The notes beneath the pieces were generated by a model, which saw nothing but the letters and a program-made list of their open reading frames with translations, searched no databases and was not told where the DNA came from. Shown piece by piece: positions 21,545-32,454 of a DNA stretch of 64,000 nt. Each line of letters starts with the position of its first letter. The stretch's first letter is position 1. The position numbers and the translations under genes were made by a program. Source of the stretch: Flaccisagitta enflata (Eukaryota; Chaetognatha; Sagittoidea; Aphragmophora); contig OZ231126.1 in the NCBI GenBank assembly GCA_965153355.1, positions 1,178,001 to 1,242,000 of the forward strand, read 5' to 3'.

Positions 21545-21896
21545 CACTTGCTCTTTTTTTCCGCATATTTCGATCATTCTGTTCTCCCATTAACAAAGCG
21601 CCCCATGTATTCCCTTACGTCCGCTACCCCTCCCCCCCCTTTTTCTCTCTCTCTCTCTCACATACACAAATCCCTTTTTTCACTCTCCATCATCACTTTT
21701 CAATTCCTCATCAATGCAATCGTTCAACGATGAGAGACAACGACAACAACGACGACAACTACAGCAGTACATCTCTAGGCAATGATCAACCGAAACGCGC
21801 AATCGAAAGTCAGTTTCACCTCATCAACGACGAAAGTCGTTTTCAACATCATTGTCATCATCATCGCCGTCATTGTCGTCGTCGTCGTCGTCGTCA

Positions 21897-22422
21897 TCCT
21901 TTTTGGGCAATGGGTTCGAAGAAGACGAAGTCCTGTAGAACAAGGGAGGACCTTTGTTCACTCTTGTCAGACCTTAAATCACCAGGTTTAGGTCTCAAAG
22001 CAATTCTCTAAGGTCTCAAAGCAGCCCTTTCACCCCTCAAGCCACTTAAGCCCTAGAGTCAGTTCTCCCGGGCCTTTAATCGGCTCTCTTAGCTTTGGTC
22101 TCAACTCTTAACTCAACCTTCTTTTGCCTCAGAAAAGCCCTACAAGCTCCAAACCAACTCCCTACTAGCTCAGATTAGCCTTCTCATGCCTAGAGTCTAC
22201 TCTCTTCCAGTCAGCCCTTTCTGGCCTCAAATCAGGCGCCTTCTCACTATCATTGCCTTTTATCATCCTCATCCACACTATTGCATACTATTTGGCAGAA
22301 CGAAAGAAATTCCCCTTGTCACCTTGTGCTCTACAGAACTTCTGTCTCCTGAGGGCCGTTGCCCTACTTCCTCTTACAGGTATCGAGGTGTCGCTGACCA
22401 CATATTGCCCTTGAGCGACTGA
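21897..22422 (+). mobile_element. B element
   Basis: CTTTTTGGGCAATGGGTTCG, GACGAAGTCCTGTAGAACAA at the left; TCGCTGACCACATATTGCCC, TTGAGCGACTG at the right. The core is a degenerate CTCAAAG/CCCTT repeat. Confidence 0.75.
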
Positions 22423-22429
22423 TAAACTT

Positions 22430-22665
22430 CATTGTCGATGTTGTCGTCGTAGTCGTCGTCGTTGTCGTCGTCATTGGCGTCGTTATTCATCTTCATTGTC
22501 GTCTTCATCGTCGTCATAGACATTGGCGACGTCGTTGCAATCGTCATCTTTGTCATCATAGTGATCGTGGTTGTCGCCGTCGCCGTCCTCATCGTCGTGA
22601 TCGTCATCACCATCGTCATCGTCGCCGTCGATGTATTCGTCATCATCGTCATCGTCGTAGCCTTG
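22430..22665. repeat. (GTC/ATC)n trinucleotide array
   Basis: Imperfect GTCGTC/ATCGTC units; it yields open frames of Val/Ile or Asp/Asn repeats on both strands, not counted as genes. Confidence 0.9.
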
Positions 22666-22679
22666 GTAGCTCATTGCCG

Positions 22680-24000
22680 TCGGGGCGGAAGGAGGACAAG
22701 TCTTTGATGGTGTTTCGACGAGGTGGTTCAGGGCCGAGAAAAGAAGAAGGGGGTTGCGGGGGTTCTCTCCTTGTTTTTTTTCTTCATTTTTCCCTCCATC
22801 TTTCTTTGCGCTTGAAAGAAAGAAAGAAAGAAAAAAAAACAAAAAACAAAAAACAAAAGAGAGAAAAAGAAAGAAAAAGAAAACAACAAACAGAGATTCG
22901 TGTGTTTGTACGACGATTTTCGGCCCTGTTAAGAAGTCATTAAGGTGAAGGAAAGCGCCGCAACCAAAACGTGGAAATCAACCGGCCGAAGATAAAAGGA
23001 AAGAGATTTGTGGGCACTGGAGAACCAGCGCAGTTTGCTTGTAAACGTGCCAACTCCCTTTTCATCATGGATGTGAAATATTTATGCGGATTAAACTTAG
23101 TGAATTAAGAAGCCTTTGAGAATGAAAAGGGATTCGAAAAACGCTTCACGCGCCAACTCAGATAAAGAAAAGAAAAAGAAATATTTTCGTCTATCAAATC
23201 GCGTGAATTATGTGAAATTCCAGAGCAATTTTACAAACTCGAATTTTTTTGAGTGCGAATTCATATCTCAGCTCTTTCTTCATTTAAAACTGAATACAAC
23301 TACAGTCTTCATAGAGCCAAGAGCAACTCCGCGCGCTCTACAATGAGCAAAGAGCGAGCGTGAGGGAAAAGAAGTTGTTATAACCAGACTTTTCTCCTTA
23401 ATGAAAATAAGAAAGAAATAAGGAAAGGAGAAAAAAAGAGATAAAGAAATGGACAGAAAAAGATAATTTTTCATCTCTGAGTACATCTTTATCAAAGTAG
23501 GAAAGGAAGAAGTTTTTCTCTTCTTTTTCATTGGATTCCACAGACATTTTTTTCAGCCCCCGCATCTTACAACTTACCTCAACCATAGCTATCTGCTTCA
23601 TGCTAAAAAAAAGAAAAACAACAACAAAAAAACAAAAAACAAAAAGAATGATTGAAATGATTGAAAATGAGGTGAAAAATAAGGAGGCATTTTGTTTTGA
23701 AATAAGAAATAAAGCAATGACCTTAACGTGGATGGATTAAAACTCGCGAACGTCTTGAATTACGATATTCTTTATATATATTTTCAGGAAAGAAAAAAAA
23801 ATCAAAAGAAAAAAAAACCCTCGAGAAGCGCCAAAATATGCCGGCGTTTTGTAAATTGAAAAACCCTTTTTTTTCCCGCTCTTCTTTCTCCCCGCTTAAG
23901 AAAAGAAAATACAGGAGGGGAAAAAAACCACGGCAGTAGACGCCATCTGCAAATTGCTCATTTCTTTTACAAAGAAAAAAAAAGAGAAGCTCTTAACGTT
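22680..24000. other. purine-rich AT-rich DNA, no gene recognised
   Basis: Many AAAG/GAAA runs (22800-22890, 23780-23980). Open frames here are Lys/Glu-rich by composition only. Confidence 0.5.
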
Positions 24001-24145
24001 GTCGTCTTCATCATCTCCGCCACAATCTACGCGTGCGTCTACGTGTAAAGGCAACTAGCGCGAGTGTGTGCGTGTGTGCGCGTGTACAATTCCAGGGGGT
24101 TGTAAAAGTTGAAGCCACGGGGGTGCACGTGCGTGCACGCGTGTA

Positions 24146-24157
24146 CGATATATACTC
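24146..24157 (+). promoter_or_regulatory. candidate TATA box
   Basis: CGATATATACTC lies about 70 bases before the ATG of the exon at 24221, in a CpG-rich patch (24025-24290) that contrasts with AT-rich flanks. A start site near GGCAGTTTG (24173) would be at the usual distance. Confidence 0.4.
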
Positions 24158-24220
24158 GACACTGAAGGTCGTCGGCAGTTTGAAGAGAAAGCGAGAAGAA
24201 ATTGAAAATTTACACGCACG

Positions 24221-24323
24221 ATGGAGGCCGCGGGGGTGGCTGGATTCCCCGCGGGGGTGGCTGGAGGCCCCGTGCCTCGACCCCCAGCCAGAAAACGATA
24301 CACTTCCTTCGTCTATACGACAG
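24221..24323 (+). CDS. first coding exon, Ala/Gly/Pro-rich N-terminus; possible TRPC 5' exon
   Basis: ATG (context GCACGATGG) opens MEAAGVAGFPAGVAGGPVPR then PPARKRYTSFVYTT, 34 codons plus one base, ending at the perfect donor ACAG|GTAAGT (GT at 24324). The GC-rich coding stretch, TATA box 70 bases upstream and strong donor together make a convincing start exon. It contains a direct repeat encoding AGVAG. Exit phase 1 matches entry of the exon at 28839, whose exit matches the TRPC exon at 42221, so it may be the N-terminus of that channel. That link is inference; the protein itself has no recognisable domain. Confidence 0.55.
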
Positions 24324-24560
24324 GTAAGTAAATGTAAGTTAATTGCACACGCAACAGCACTAAGAAACAGAAAAAGGCATGTTGAGTTTTTTTTTACTCT
24401 CCGGATTTTCTGTGTATGGTCATGACATGACAATCTGTCAAAAAAACGGAAAAGGCCCCAAAATTCAATATTGCTCGTGAAAAAAAAAATCGTTTTTATC
24501 AGTATTGAGATAATTTGCACTTCAAAAGGACTTGTTTCCAAAAGAGCAAAGAGAGTGTAT

Positions 24561-24700
24561 GAAAAAGAAAAAGAAAAAGAAAAAGAGAGAGAAAAAGAGA
24601 GAGAAAAAAAAAGAGAGAAAAAGAAAAAGAAAAAGAAAATTGAAAAAGAGAGAAAAAGAAAAAGGAAAAGGAAAAAGAGAGAAAAGAGAAAAAGTAAAAA
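24561..24700. repeat. (GAAAAA/GAGA)n purine array
   Basis: AAAGAAAAAGAGAGAAAAAG units on the + strand. Confidence 0.9.
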
Positions 24701-24986
24701 ATGAAGAAAGAAGAAGAACAGAAGAATACAGACTGCTAAAATAATGATGAATAAAAGCAAAAGATACACAGGAAAATGATATAAAGAGAGGCTCATCTCC
24801 CAAGTCACCATTTTCCATTTCCATTTTGACTTTGTTTTTCACCGTTTTCCGTTAGATAAAGAATTCCGGCCCATTTTTCCAAAATTCGTTTCGCTTCGAC
24901 GATCGTACCAACATCTTTATTGTTTTCTTCGTGTGCTTATGGGACATAGGTTGTGGGGATTATCATCGATCCCCCCTTCTCTCCGA

Positions 24987-25160
24987 TTTTTAGTCGCGTG
25001 CATGTGACTCTACAACCCGCTGTGTCCGTTGGATGGATGGTCGGTCCGTCACATTTCTCGTTTTTTGGCATTTTAAGGTGTTTTTTTGCCATCCAGCTTC
25101 TGCTCAAATGCTTGGTCAGCCTTCTTTATCACTGCACGCGACTTGGGTAACCGTGTTTCT
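24987..25160 (+). mobile_element. H element, class AGTCGCGTGC
   Basis: 5' TTTTTAGTCGCGTGCATGTG ; 3' CACTGCACGCGACTTGGGTA then ACCGTGTTT. The 3' CCGGCCTTG motif has decayed. Confidence 0.75.
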
Positions 25161-25164
25161 TTTT

Positions 25165-25240
25165 CTCCCTTTTCTTTCCTTTCCTTCCCTTCCCTTCCCT
25201 TCTCTTCTCCTTTCCATCCCTTCCCTTTCGTTCCCTCGCC
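25165..25240. repeat. (CCTT)n degenerate array
   Basis: TTCCTTCCCTTCCCTTCC-type units between two H elements. Confidence 0.9.
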
Positions 25241-25262
25241 TTGGTTTGCTGTTTTTTACATC

Positions 25263-25444
25263 TTTTTAGTCGCGGACTAGCGACTCTTTAAGAAGCTTTG
25301 TCCGTCCGTTGGTCAGTCTGTTGGTCGGTCAGTTGGTCAGTCAGTTGATCGGTTGGTCGTGGTGATCGAGTCGAAAAGTGGAAAACACATTCCGCCTACC
25401 CACACGTCCGCGACTATTATTGGCCGTGTATCCGGCCTTGTTTT
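25263..25444 (+). mobile_element. H element, class AGTCGCGGAC
   Basis: 5' TTTTTAGTCGCGGACTAGCG ; 3' CACACGTCCGCGACTATTAT then TGGCCGTGTATCCGGCCTTG. Both ends carry AGTCGCGGAC. Core (TTGGTCAGTC)n. Confidence 0.85.
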
Positions 25445-25619
25445 CCATGTTTTGTCTCTCAGTCTTTTTTTCTCTTTTTCATAAAACAAAGAGTTCCTCG
25501 CGAGGATATAAATAAAAAAAGATTCTTACGAGCTCAAAACAAAAAGTCTGAATCCGGATAAGGCTGCCAAGGCTGCCCTCTTTTTGCCCTCAGAAATATG
25601 TACACACTCATGGCTGGAG

Positions 25620-26160
25620 GATAAAAAGAAATAAGATGCTTAGGGGAATTGGATCTGCTCGTGAGGTATCGAGGGCGAAGGGGTTAAGGTTAGGAGAGGG
25701 CAAAGGTGATTGAAGGAAGGGTATAGGGTTGAAGAGGGCCCTTCTTAGAGGGATGGAGGGCAAAGAGGTTGTGGTAAGTTGAGGTTGTGGTAAGTTGAGG
25801 GGATTAAGTGATGGTAGGTGGTAAAAGAAAGGTGATGGTAAAAGAAAGGTGAGGGCAAAGGGGATAAGTTATGATGGAGCGTTGAGGGGAGTGAGAGCGT
25901 AAAGTTGAGGTGAGTTAAATGCAAAGGAATGGGGTTGAATTGATGTGGAGGGACTATTGTAGTGGTTGAGAGCTAAGATGATGAAGTGAGGCCTGTGAGG
26001 GCAAAATATTGCATGTAGGTTGATAGCAGAGGGGCATAAAGGAGTAAGATGAGTTGGGTGTGAGGGAGACTTGTAAAGTGTTGGTAAAGGGGCATGATGA
26101 GTTACTATTTTCCTGGAGTCACCTGAAGAAAAATGAATCTGGTAAAATTTGGAAATCGGG
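25620..26160. repeat. degenerate G-rich repeat (GGTTGAGG/AAAGGTGA)
   Basis: Recurring GAGGGCAAAG, GGTTGTGGTAAGTTGAGG and similar words without a fixed period. Confidence 0.6.
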
Positions 26161-26182
26161 CGGGCGTGTACGTGTATGTAAT

Positions 26183-26302
<120 letters not shown>

Positions 26303-26575
26303 GGGACTTAAAGCCAAGGAAAAACAATCAGCGACTGACAAGACTAAGAAGCAAGAGCACGACTGACGTGAGTAAGAACATGACCTGCATGACTGGAAAC
26401 GAAGGGGCCTGGCCTGACACGTTGCCGTATGCGCACATGTTCATGGAAAACACCAGCGTTTAAAAATGACACAACGATATGCCTGGAAGCCAGTTTGACT
26501 GGATGAAAAAAAAACACTGTCAGGAACGTAAACATCATCTAAAATGTTTACTGATGCGCGACGGGAGGTGTGCGT

Positions 26576-26576
<1 letters not shown>

Positions 26577-26642
<66 letters not shown>
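26577..26642. repeat. (AG)n microsatellite
   Basis: About 33 AG units. Confidence 0.98.
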
Positions 26643-26645
<3 letters not shown>

Positions 26646-26765
26646 GAGAAGATAGAATTGTCAAATTAAGTCTCAGCCGAGTGCCATGGACAAAACCAGG
26701 TATTGGAAATTCAATAATACACGGTTTGTCTCGCTTAAGTCACTTTTTTGTCTTGATTTTCGATT

Positions 26766-26850
26766 ACTAGTCGTGTACACGCAACTCAATCTGTCGCTTT
26801 GTCCGTCCGTCGGTTGGTTGCTTGGTCAGTCCGTCTGACGTCGATCGCAT
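26766..26850 (+). mobile_element. H element, 5' fragment
   Basis: ACTAGTCGTGTACACGCAAC then TCCGTCCGTCGGTTGG. No 3' end. Confidence 0.6.
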
Positions 26851-27125
26851 TTTAACGTCAGCGCTCATGTTTGAATAAATGATTCACTTTGGTGCTTTCC
26901 ATTTGTCAAACTAAACATCTCGGTTCTTAAAGTATGTCACATGGTGCACTCATGATGGGTTAGACCATAGCTCCCAGAGGCAAATATTCAAATTGACAAA
27001 GTGGATGTAACGGGAAATGCGTGCAAAAAAAAAAAAAAAAAAAAAGAGAGATCAAGGGGAAAAAATCTAGAAGAATCTGAATGAAAGAAATTTAAAGGAA
27101 GTAAAAGAATGGAAACGGGCAGAAA

Positions 27126-27128
27126 GAT

Positions 27129-27183
<55 letters not shown>

Positions 27184-27185
27184 AG
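27126..27185. repeat. (GAAA)n microsatellite
   Basis: About 15 GAAA units preceded by a poly-A tract at 27027-27046. Confidence 0.95.
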
Positions 27186-27339
27186 GCAAGGTAGAGAACA
27201 CAGAAAGAACAACCCCCACAGCCAACTGCACCGTGCGTGCTTCCATTAGCTCGCGTGACCTCTCGACCCGATTGGAGCTTACTACCACGACCAGGGTATG
27301 CTGGGAAGGACACACTGCACTGAGAAGGTGTACGCACAA

Positions 27340-27625
27340 CGCTGCCGCCGTTTCCGCCGTTTCTGCTGCCGCCACTACCGCCGCTGCAGCTACCACCACT
27401 ACCGCCAACATCGCCGCTGCCGCCTTTGTCCCCGCTGCCGCCACTACCATATGCACCACCGCCATCCCCGCTGCCACTGCCAACACTACCGCCACCACCG
27501 CTGCTGCAGCCTTCGTCCCCGCTGCCGCCACTACCGTCACCACCGCCGCCGTCGCCGCAGCCGCCGCCAACACCGCCACTACCCCGCCGCTGCCGCTGCC
27601 GCCGACACCGCCGCCGCCGCTGCGT
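27340..27625. repeat. (CCG/CCA/CTG) trinucleotide array
   Basis: Imperfect GCCGCT/ACCACCGCC units of about 290 bases, with a longer direct repeat (CTTYGTCCCCGCTGCCGCCA twice). It leaves five frames open as poly-Ala/Pro/Arg; without splice sites or a conserved end I do not call a gene. Confidence 0.85.
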
Positions 27626-27857
27626 CCGATTCTTCTGCACAAGAAACTGCCGGGATGTCAAAAAATGGGCACAGTTCAACCGCTCGAAGGACCTCTAATG
27701 TTGCACCCGAGTGCGCCTAGATGCCATGAAATAGGCATAATGGAGAAACAGGAGCCCGATTGGGCAACGATGGGTCCTGGTTTTGGGCGCATCGACGAAA
27801 GTTGGATGAGTGATGGTCAAAGGTTTTTTGGAAAGAGAGACAGGGTCACAGGAACAG

Positions 27858-28795
27858 TTTTTAGTTCCGTGTATGCGACTCTACATCCCGCTTCATCCGT
27901 TCATCGGTCCGCCGGTCTGTCTGTCCCATTTTTGCATGTACAGTGAGATTTTACGGAAACCTATGTCATCTTAAGTCGACCTAGATCATCTCAAGTCATA
28001 TCAAGTCATTTTGAGTTATTTTCGATCATTTCAAGTCGTTCTAAATCATTCAAAGTCATTCAACGTCATTTCAACTTGGAATTCAAGCCAATCGATTGAA
28101 TCAACAGCGTTTGGTCGATTCAGTTATTGTTGGTGTTGGCCTTGTTTTTACAGTTTCCGATGCGTCAAACGTAAGACATCATGTTTTATAAAGGTGTAAC
28201 GTACATACCGACGGACGTGCGTGTGGGTTTAGTCTCCTAATTTGCCAACCCGCGCATTGGTGTCCTCTCATGCTTGATGATTTTTTCATGCTTGATTTTA
28301 TGGCGACCTCTTTTCAGTGAGCAAGAATGCGCTTGGCCGGGTCTAATGAGTGGATGTAGACCACGGATTTGAATTTTGAGCTTTTGTCTTTTTATTTGAG
28401 TGGATGAAAGATGAAAGGATGTTGAAATCTCGAATCAGGAATAATTTGTCATTTAAGTATACTAATCGCATATTTTTTAAAACCCTCTTTTACATTTCCT
28501 TTTCAATCCTCGATTTAGGAGGTGAGGATAATCTCGGCTTTTTTACTTGTTCAAAATCGCACTGAGTTACATTTGTTAAAATATGGTGGATGAGATAGAA
28601 TCATAGCTCGTAATTCGTAACTATTGCATGATTTTGGTCGCGCTACCAAAGAAAAATGTCATGGACGTACTTGTTTTTGCACCGCAATGCAGTGACTGCA
28701 TGAATGTAAGATCAAGTGACCTGAAATACGGCTCCTGCCCACCCGCACGCGACTGGGGTAGCCGTGTATATATCCGGCCTTGTTTGTGCTGATTA
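27858..28795 (+). mobile_element. H element with long core or later insertion
   Basis: 5' end TTTTTAGTTCCGTGTATGCG; core (AAGTCATTTT)n to about 28080; 3' end CCCGCACGCGACTGGGGTAG then CCGTGTATATATCCGGCCTT. The middle (28100-28700) is unrelated AT-rich DNA, so it is either an insertion or two separate fragments. Confidence 0.5.
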
Positions 28796-28838
28796 CTGAA
28801 AATGATGACTCGATATTATACTCTTTTATTTTCCTTAG

Positions 28839-28910
28839 TTGGTGACGACGAAGGAGATGAGATGCAGCAATCTCACATTTCCACCTCCTCCAATATCAAC
28901 TCGGATGAAG
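28839..28910 (+). CDS. small acidic exon; possible TRPC N-terminal exon
   Basis: Acceptor TTTTCCTTAG (ends 28838) and donor AAG|GTAAGT (GT at 28911) bound 72 bases. In the phase continuing from the exon at 24221 it reads V-GDDEGDEMQQSHIS then TSSNINSDE-G. All 24 codons are open and the composition is coding-like. Entry and exit are both phase 1, so it could be skipped without a frameshift. It could join 24221-24323 to the TRPC exon at 42221, or belong to another gene; the first two ankyrin repeats expected in a TRPC protein are not accounted for. Confidence 0.45.
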
Positions 28911-28999
28911 GTAAGTCAACACAAACATGTAAACAGTGTCATCCATCAAGATATAAACATTTTAGTAATCATAACCAATCAAGCAAGTAATCAGAGGTT

Positions 29000-29196
29000 A
29001 CAAAATCGTCGCGGACAACGGGCGTACAACTCCCTCCTCCTTCCCCTACACATGCTCACTTGACACATCACAGCCGCAGCATCTCAATTGTGTGTTTTCA
29101 CACTAATTGCCTCGTTCATTATGGATGGGCGGATAGATAGGTGGACGGACGGACAAAGCCTATTTAAAATAGAGTCGCTTGTCCGCGACTAAAAAT
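29000..29196 (-). mobile_element. H element, class AGTCGCGGAC
   Basis: Left AAATCGTCGCGGACAACGGG, right AGAGTCGCTTGTCCGCGACT then AAAAAT. The ACAAGGCC motif at the left end has decayed. Confidence 0.7.
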
Positions 29197-29247
29197 GAGT
29201 TATTTTCCTATCAAACAACCGACAAACTCAGAACTTAGAACAAACAC

Positions 29248-29273
29248 AGAGGCCGTGTATCCGGTGCTGTTTG
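29248..29273 (+). mobile_element. H element, 3' scrap
   Basis: GAGGCCGTGTATCCGGTGCT then GTTT resembles the H 3' terminus with one changed block. Confidence 0.45.
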
Positions 29274-29399
29274 ATTACGCCTTCAAGGCAATCGTACTCC
29301 TTCAACTTTTACGCTCAGTTCATAGACTTTTAACTAACTCAACGAGATTTAATGTGAACATCGCCAAGAAAAAGAGGGGAAACAACTAAAGCGTCATCC

Positions 29400-29428
29400 A
29401 TCGGCCATCAAGGCAACTACTAGGGGAT

Positions 29429-29486
<58 letters not shown>

Positions 29487-29538
29487 GGGCAGGACGCCAG
29501 ATATGCATGTTTTCACATACTCAAACTCGTGCTCACCA

Positions 29539-29572
<34 letters not shown>

Positions 29573-29610
29573 AAAAAGCTCTTATAGAGTTGCGTGTCCG
29601 CAACTAAAAA
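29400..29610 (-). mobile_element. H element with (AG)n insert, class AGTTGCGGAC
   Basis: The right end AGAGTTGCGTGTCCGCAACT plus AAAAAT is intact. An AG array (29427-29483) takes the place of the 3' half, where GCAACT survives at 29413. Confidence 0.65.
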
Positions 29611-29681
29611 TGAGGGTAAAAACTAAAAGCCCCAAAGATCTAAAGCGGAAGCACTGGCTTTAGCCCAACACAATATATGAT

Positions 29682-29686
<5 letters not shown>

Positions 29687-29745
<59 letters not shown>
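29687..29745. repeat. (AG)n microsatellite
   Basis: About 29 AG units at the edge of a duplicated segment. Confidence 0.97.
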
Positions 29746-29747
<2 letters not shown>

Positions 29748-29839
29748 TCCAAACAAGGACAAAGAGAGACAAAAAGAGATAGAAGGTTACTCAGAGAGCC
29801 ACGGAACGAAAAATGGACAGACAGAGAATGGAAAAGATT

Positions 29840-30005
29840 AACAAGGCTGAATACACGGCTTCCCAAGTCGCATGCGGGTGGGCAGGGGCAGAAATGCATA
29901 TATCGCCTGTAAACGCCGAAAAAGTAGAAAAAGTAAGATGTGACCAACCGAGCGACCGAAGGACAGACAAAGCGGAGTATAGAGTCGCGCAGCACACGAC
30001 CTAAA
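29840..30005 (-). mobile_element. H element, class AGTCGCGTGC
   Basis: Left AACAAGGCTGAATACACGGC then AAGTCGCATGCGGGTGGG; right AGTCGCGCAGCACACGACCT. Confidence 0.75.
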
Positions 30006-30072
30006 AGAGAATAATGAGTTGATAAAAAGAATAGAAAAAGAAAAAGACAGAAAAAGAAAGCCAGCATGTGGG

Positions 30073-30240
30073 AAACAAGGCCGGATACTCGGCAATCCAG
30101 TCGCGGACAGTCGGGCAAGAGCAGCACTGCGAAAACTGCTCAGAATTCAGAAATGTGACCGACAGACGGACCGACGGACGGACCGACGGACGGACCGACC
30201 GACACAGTAAGGTGTAGAGTCGCGTTCCCGCGACTAAAAA
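30073..30240 (-). mobile_element. H element, class AGTCGCGG
   Basis: Left AAACAAGGCCGGATACTCGG then CCAGTCGCGGACAGTCGGG; right AGAGTCGCGTTCCCGCGACT then AAAAA. The core is an almost pure (GGAC CGAC)n array. Confidence 0.8.
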
Positions 30241-30410
30241 CAAAAAGAGAGAGAAAAGAATGTGAGCGAGAAAAAGCTTTTGCTTGGGCTTTGGAGCACA
30301 CCAAAGAAAAAAAGAAAAATCAGAGCCAGAGAAGAAAAATGAGTTCAGAAAAATGAAGAGAAGGAAAGGATGATACCAGTGGAGGAAGGATGTAACAATA
30401 GATGGACACA

Positions 30411-30421
30411 CACACACACAG

Positions 30422-30484
<63 letters not shown>

Positions 30485-30571
30485 CAAACAATCACAAAAA
30501 CAAACACACACACACTCACACACACACTCACACACAGACACACAGACACACACACACACACACACACATAT

Positions 30572-30623
<52 letters not shown>
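30411..30623. repeat. (CA)n microsatellite, interrupted
   Basis: Long CA array with ACAAAAACAAAC and CACTCA interruptions. Confidence 0.97.
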
Positions 30624-30624
<1 letters not shown>

Positions 30625-30782
30625 CTTACATCACTTTCGTTTCGCAACTGACATCTTTGCAAAAGTCAGATTGTGGCCGCAATACCATGAATCAATTCTC
30701 TGCAAATGGAGAGATGCTGCACAGTACACAAGATTACCCTATCAAGTGACACAGAATCAAAGGCTTTCCACGCTGATATGTT

Positions 30783-31745
30783 AACTATGGCAAAAAAAAA
30801 CCGAACAGTTACTTCTTTTGCTCATAAATCCTTTGAAAATTCACCAGTGAGCTGAAATTTTACTGAGTTACTTTTTAGTATCATTGAGCATCACCTAAAA
30901 ATCAATGACCTGCTCTAAATAGTTTAAATTATAGTTTTTAGTGCTTGTCAGATGATCAGAAATTCAATACACACACATAAGAATTTACAAAGAATGAATA
31001 AACAAACTTTAAAAAACCGTACTAAATCTAGTCGGATTTTGATGAAATTTGTAGTGAAGGTAGACCACATTGTCAGCAAGCTGTGATAAAAATTTCATTA
31101 CGATACTCCGATTACTTTAGCAGAAACAGCAAGTTTTCCTAAACTTTTTTTATGGTTTTAAGAATGCAGTAAATGAAGATGAAACCTGAAATATAAATCA
31201 ACGCTAAGGCCATAGTTTTTTACCAATTATCATGATTTTTAAACTGGTAACTTTTGTACATATGGTGCATCTCCAGTAAAATTTTTGTTAAGATTGAAGC
31301 ATTTTTAGTGCCCCAAATCGCAAAAATATTCTAACAGGTAGCAGAATATTTCTTATGCTGAGCAAGCTTACAATCAACCAATATCTACCCCATTAGACTT
31401 CATCTGAGTAAAATAAAATTTTGCCTAGTATTAGTAAATAGCACCATCAGACTGCAGTTCAAAAATCATAACAAAACTCCCAAAACTGTTTGCACAATGC
31501 CAATTTTAATAAGAATAGTGTGATTTTTATTTAGGATAAAAGTTATCTCTGGCAGTCCAAAAAAAAGGTTACTTCAGTGAAAACGTGATAACGCTGAAGA
31601 TTTCAACGGATTTGGATGAAATTTTAATCAGAGATAGTCAAAATCATGATTATTATCCGCTATAAATTTTATGCAAATTAGTCAACATCTTCATACGTTT
31701 TTGCTCTCTCAAAATTTGTTCGGTTTTTTATTTTGCCATAGTTAT
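30783..31745. mobile_element. inverted-repeat element, about 960 bp
   Basis: AACTATGGCAAAAAAAAACC then GAACA at the left; TGTTCGGTTTTTTATTTTGC then CATAGTT at the right. TIR about 29 bases. The interior is AT-rich with CGGATTTTGATGAAATTT motifs and no coding frame. Target duplication not clear. Confidence 0.65.
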
Positions 31746-32035
31746 TTATCTAAAGCATGCAGGATTGGTTGAACAGTTAAGTGGTGCAAAAATTGCGAAA
31801 TAAAAATACAAAATGTATAAAATGGACTACAAATGACTCTAGGTGGTATCACTTCAACCGTATCAGAAAATTTAACCTAGACTCAATATTCAAATGGCAA
31901 TGCTATATGTCAAAGACACAGGACAAAACGAGGATAAAAGCGGGATTTAATCCCGTTGTGCTCATACTGGACTCAAAAAACCAAAAAGTCTTTTAAAGCT
32001 AAATGAGGAAACTGAAGTCAAAAGAGGTCAATTGT

Positions 32036-32041
<6 letters not shown>

Positions 32042-32076
<35 letters not shown>

Positions 32077-32425
32077 TCCAAACAAGGACAAAAAGAGACA
32101 ACCAAACAAGGACAAAGAGAGACAGAAAGAGATAGAAGGTTACACAGAGATCCACAGAACGAAAAATGGACAGACAGAGAATGGAAAAAGATTAACAAGG
32201 CCGAATACACGGCTTCCCAGTCGCGTGCGGGTGGGCAGGGGCAGAAATGCAAATACCGCCTGTAAACGTCGAAAAAGTAAAAAAAGTAAGATGTGACCAA
32301 CCGACCGACCGACCGAACGAAGGACAGACAAAGCGGAGTATAGAGTTACGCAGTACACGACTTAAAAGAGAATGAGTTGATAAAAAAAATAGAAAAAGAA
32401 AAAGACAGAAAAAGAAAGCTAGTAT
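32042..32425. repeat. segmental duplication, copy 2
   Basis: Counterpart of 29687-30060, including the AG array and the H copy at 32193-32366. It has an extra 20-odd base repeat of ACCAAACAAGGACAAA. Confidence 0.85.
32193..32366 (-). mobile_element. H element, class AGTCGCGTGC
   Basis: Left AACAAGGCCGAATACACGGC then CCAGTCGCGTGCGGGTGGG; right AGAGTTACGCAGTACACGAC. A sister of the copy at 29840 by segmental duplication. Confidence 0.75.
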
Positions 32426-32454
32426 GGAGGAAAAAAAGAAAGAGAGAAAAAGAT

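Larger units (their letters stand above)
29687..30060. repeat. segmental duplication, copy 1
   Basis: From the AG array through ATGTCCAAACAAGGACAAAG, an H copy (29840-30005) and AAAAAGACAGAAAAAGAAAG, this block matches 32042-32425 with few differences. H copy and unrelated flanks were copied together. Confidence 0.85.

Noticed and set aside
27233-27946. 237-codon Ala/Thr-rich + frame and Gly/Ala-rich minus frames
   Set aside because: They come from a CCG/CCA trinucleotide array that opens most frames; the C-terminal part runs into an H element.
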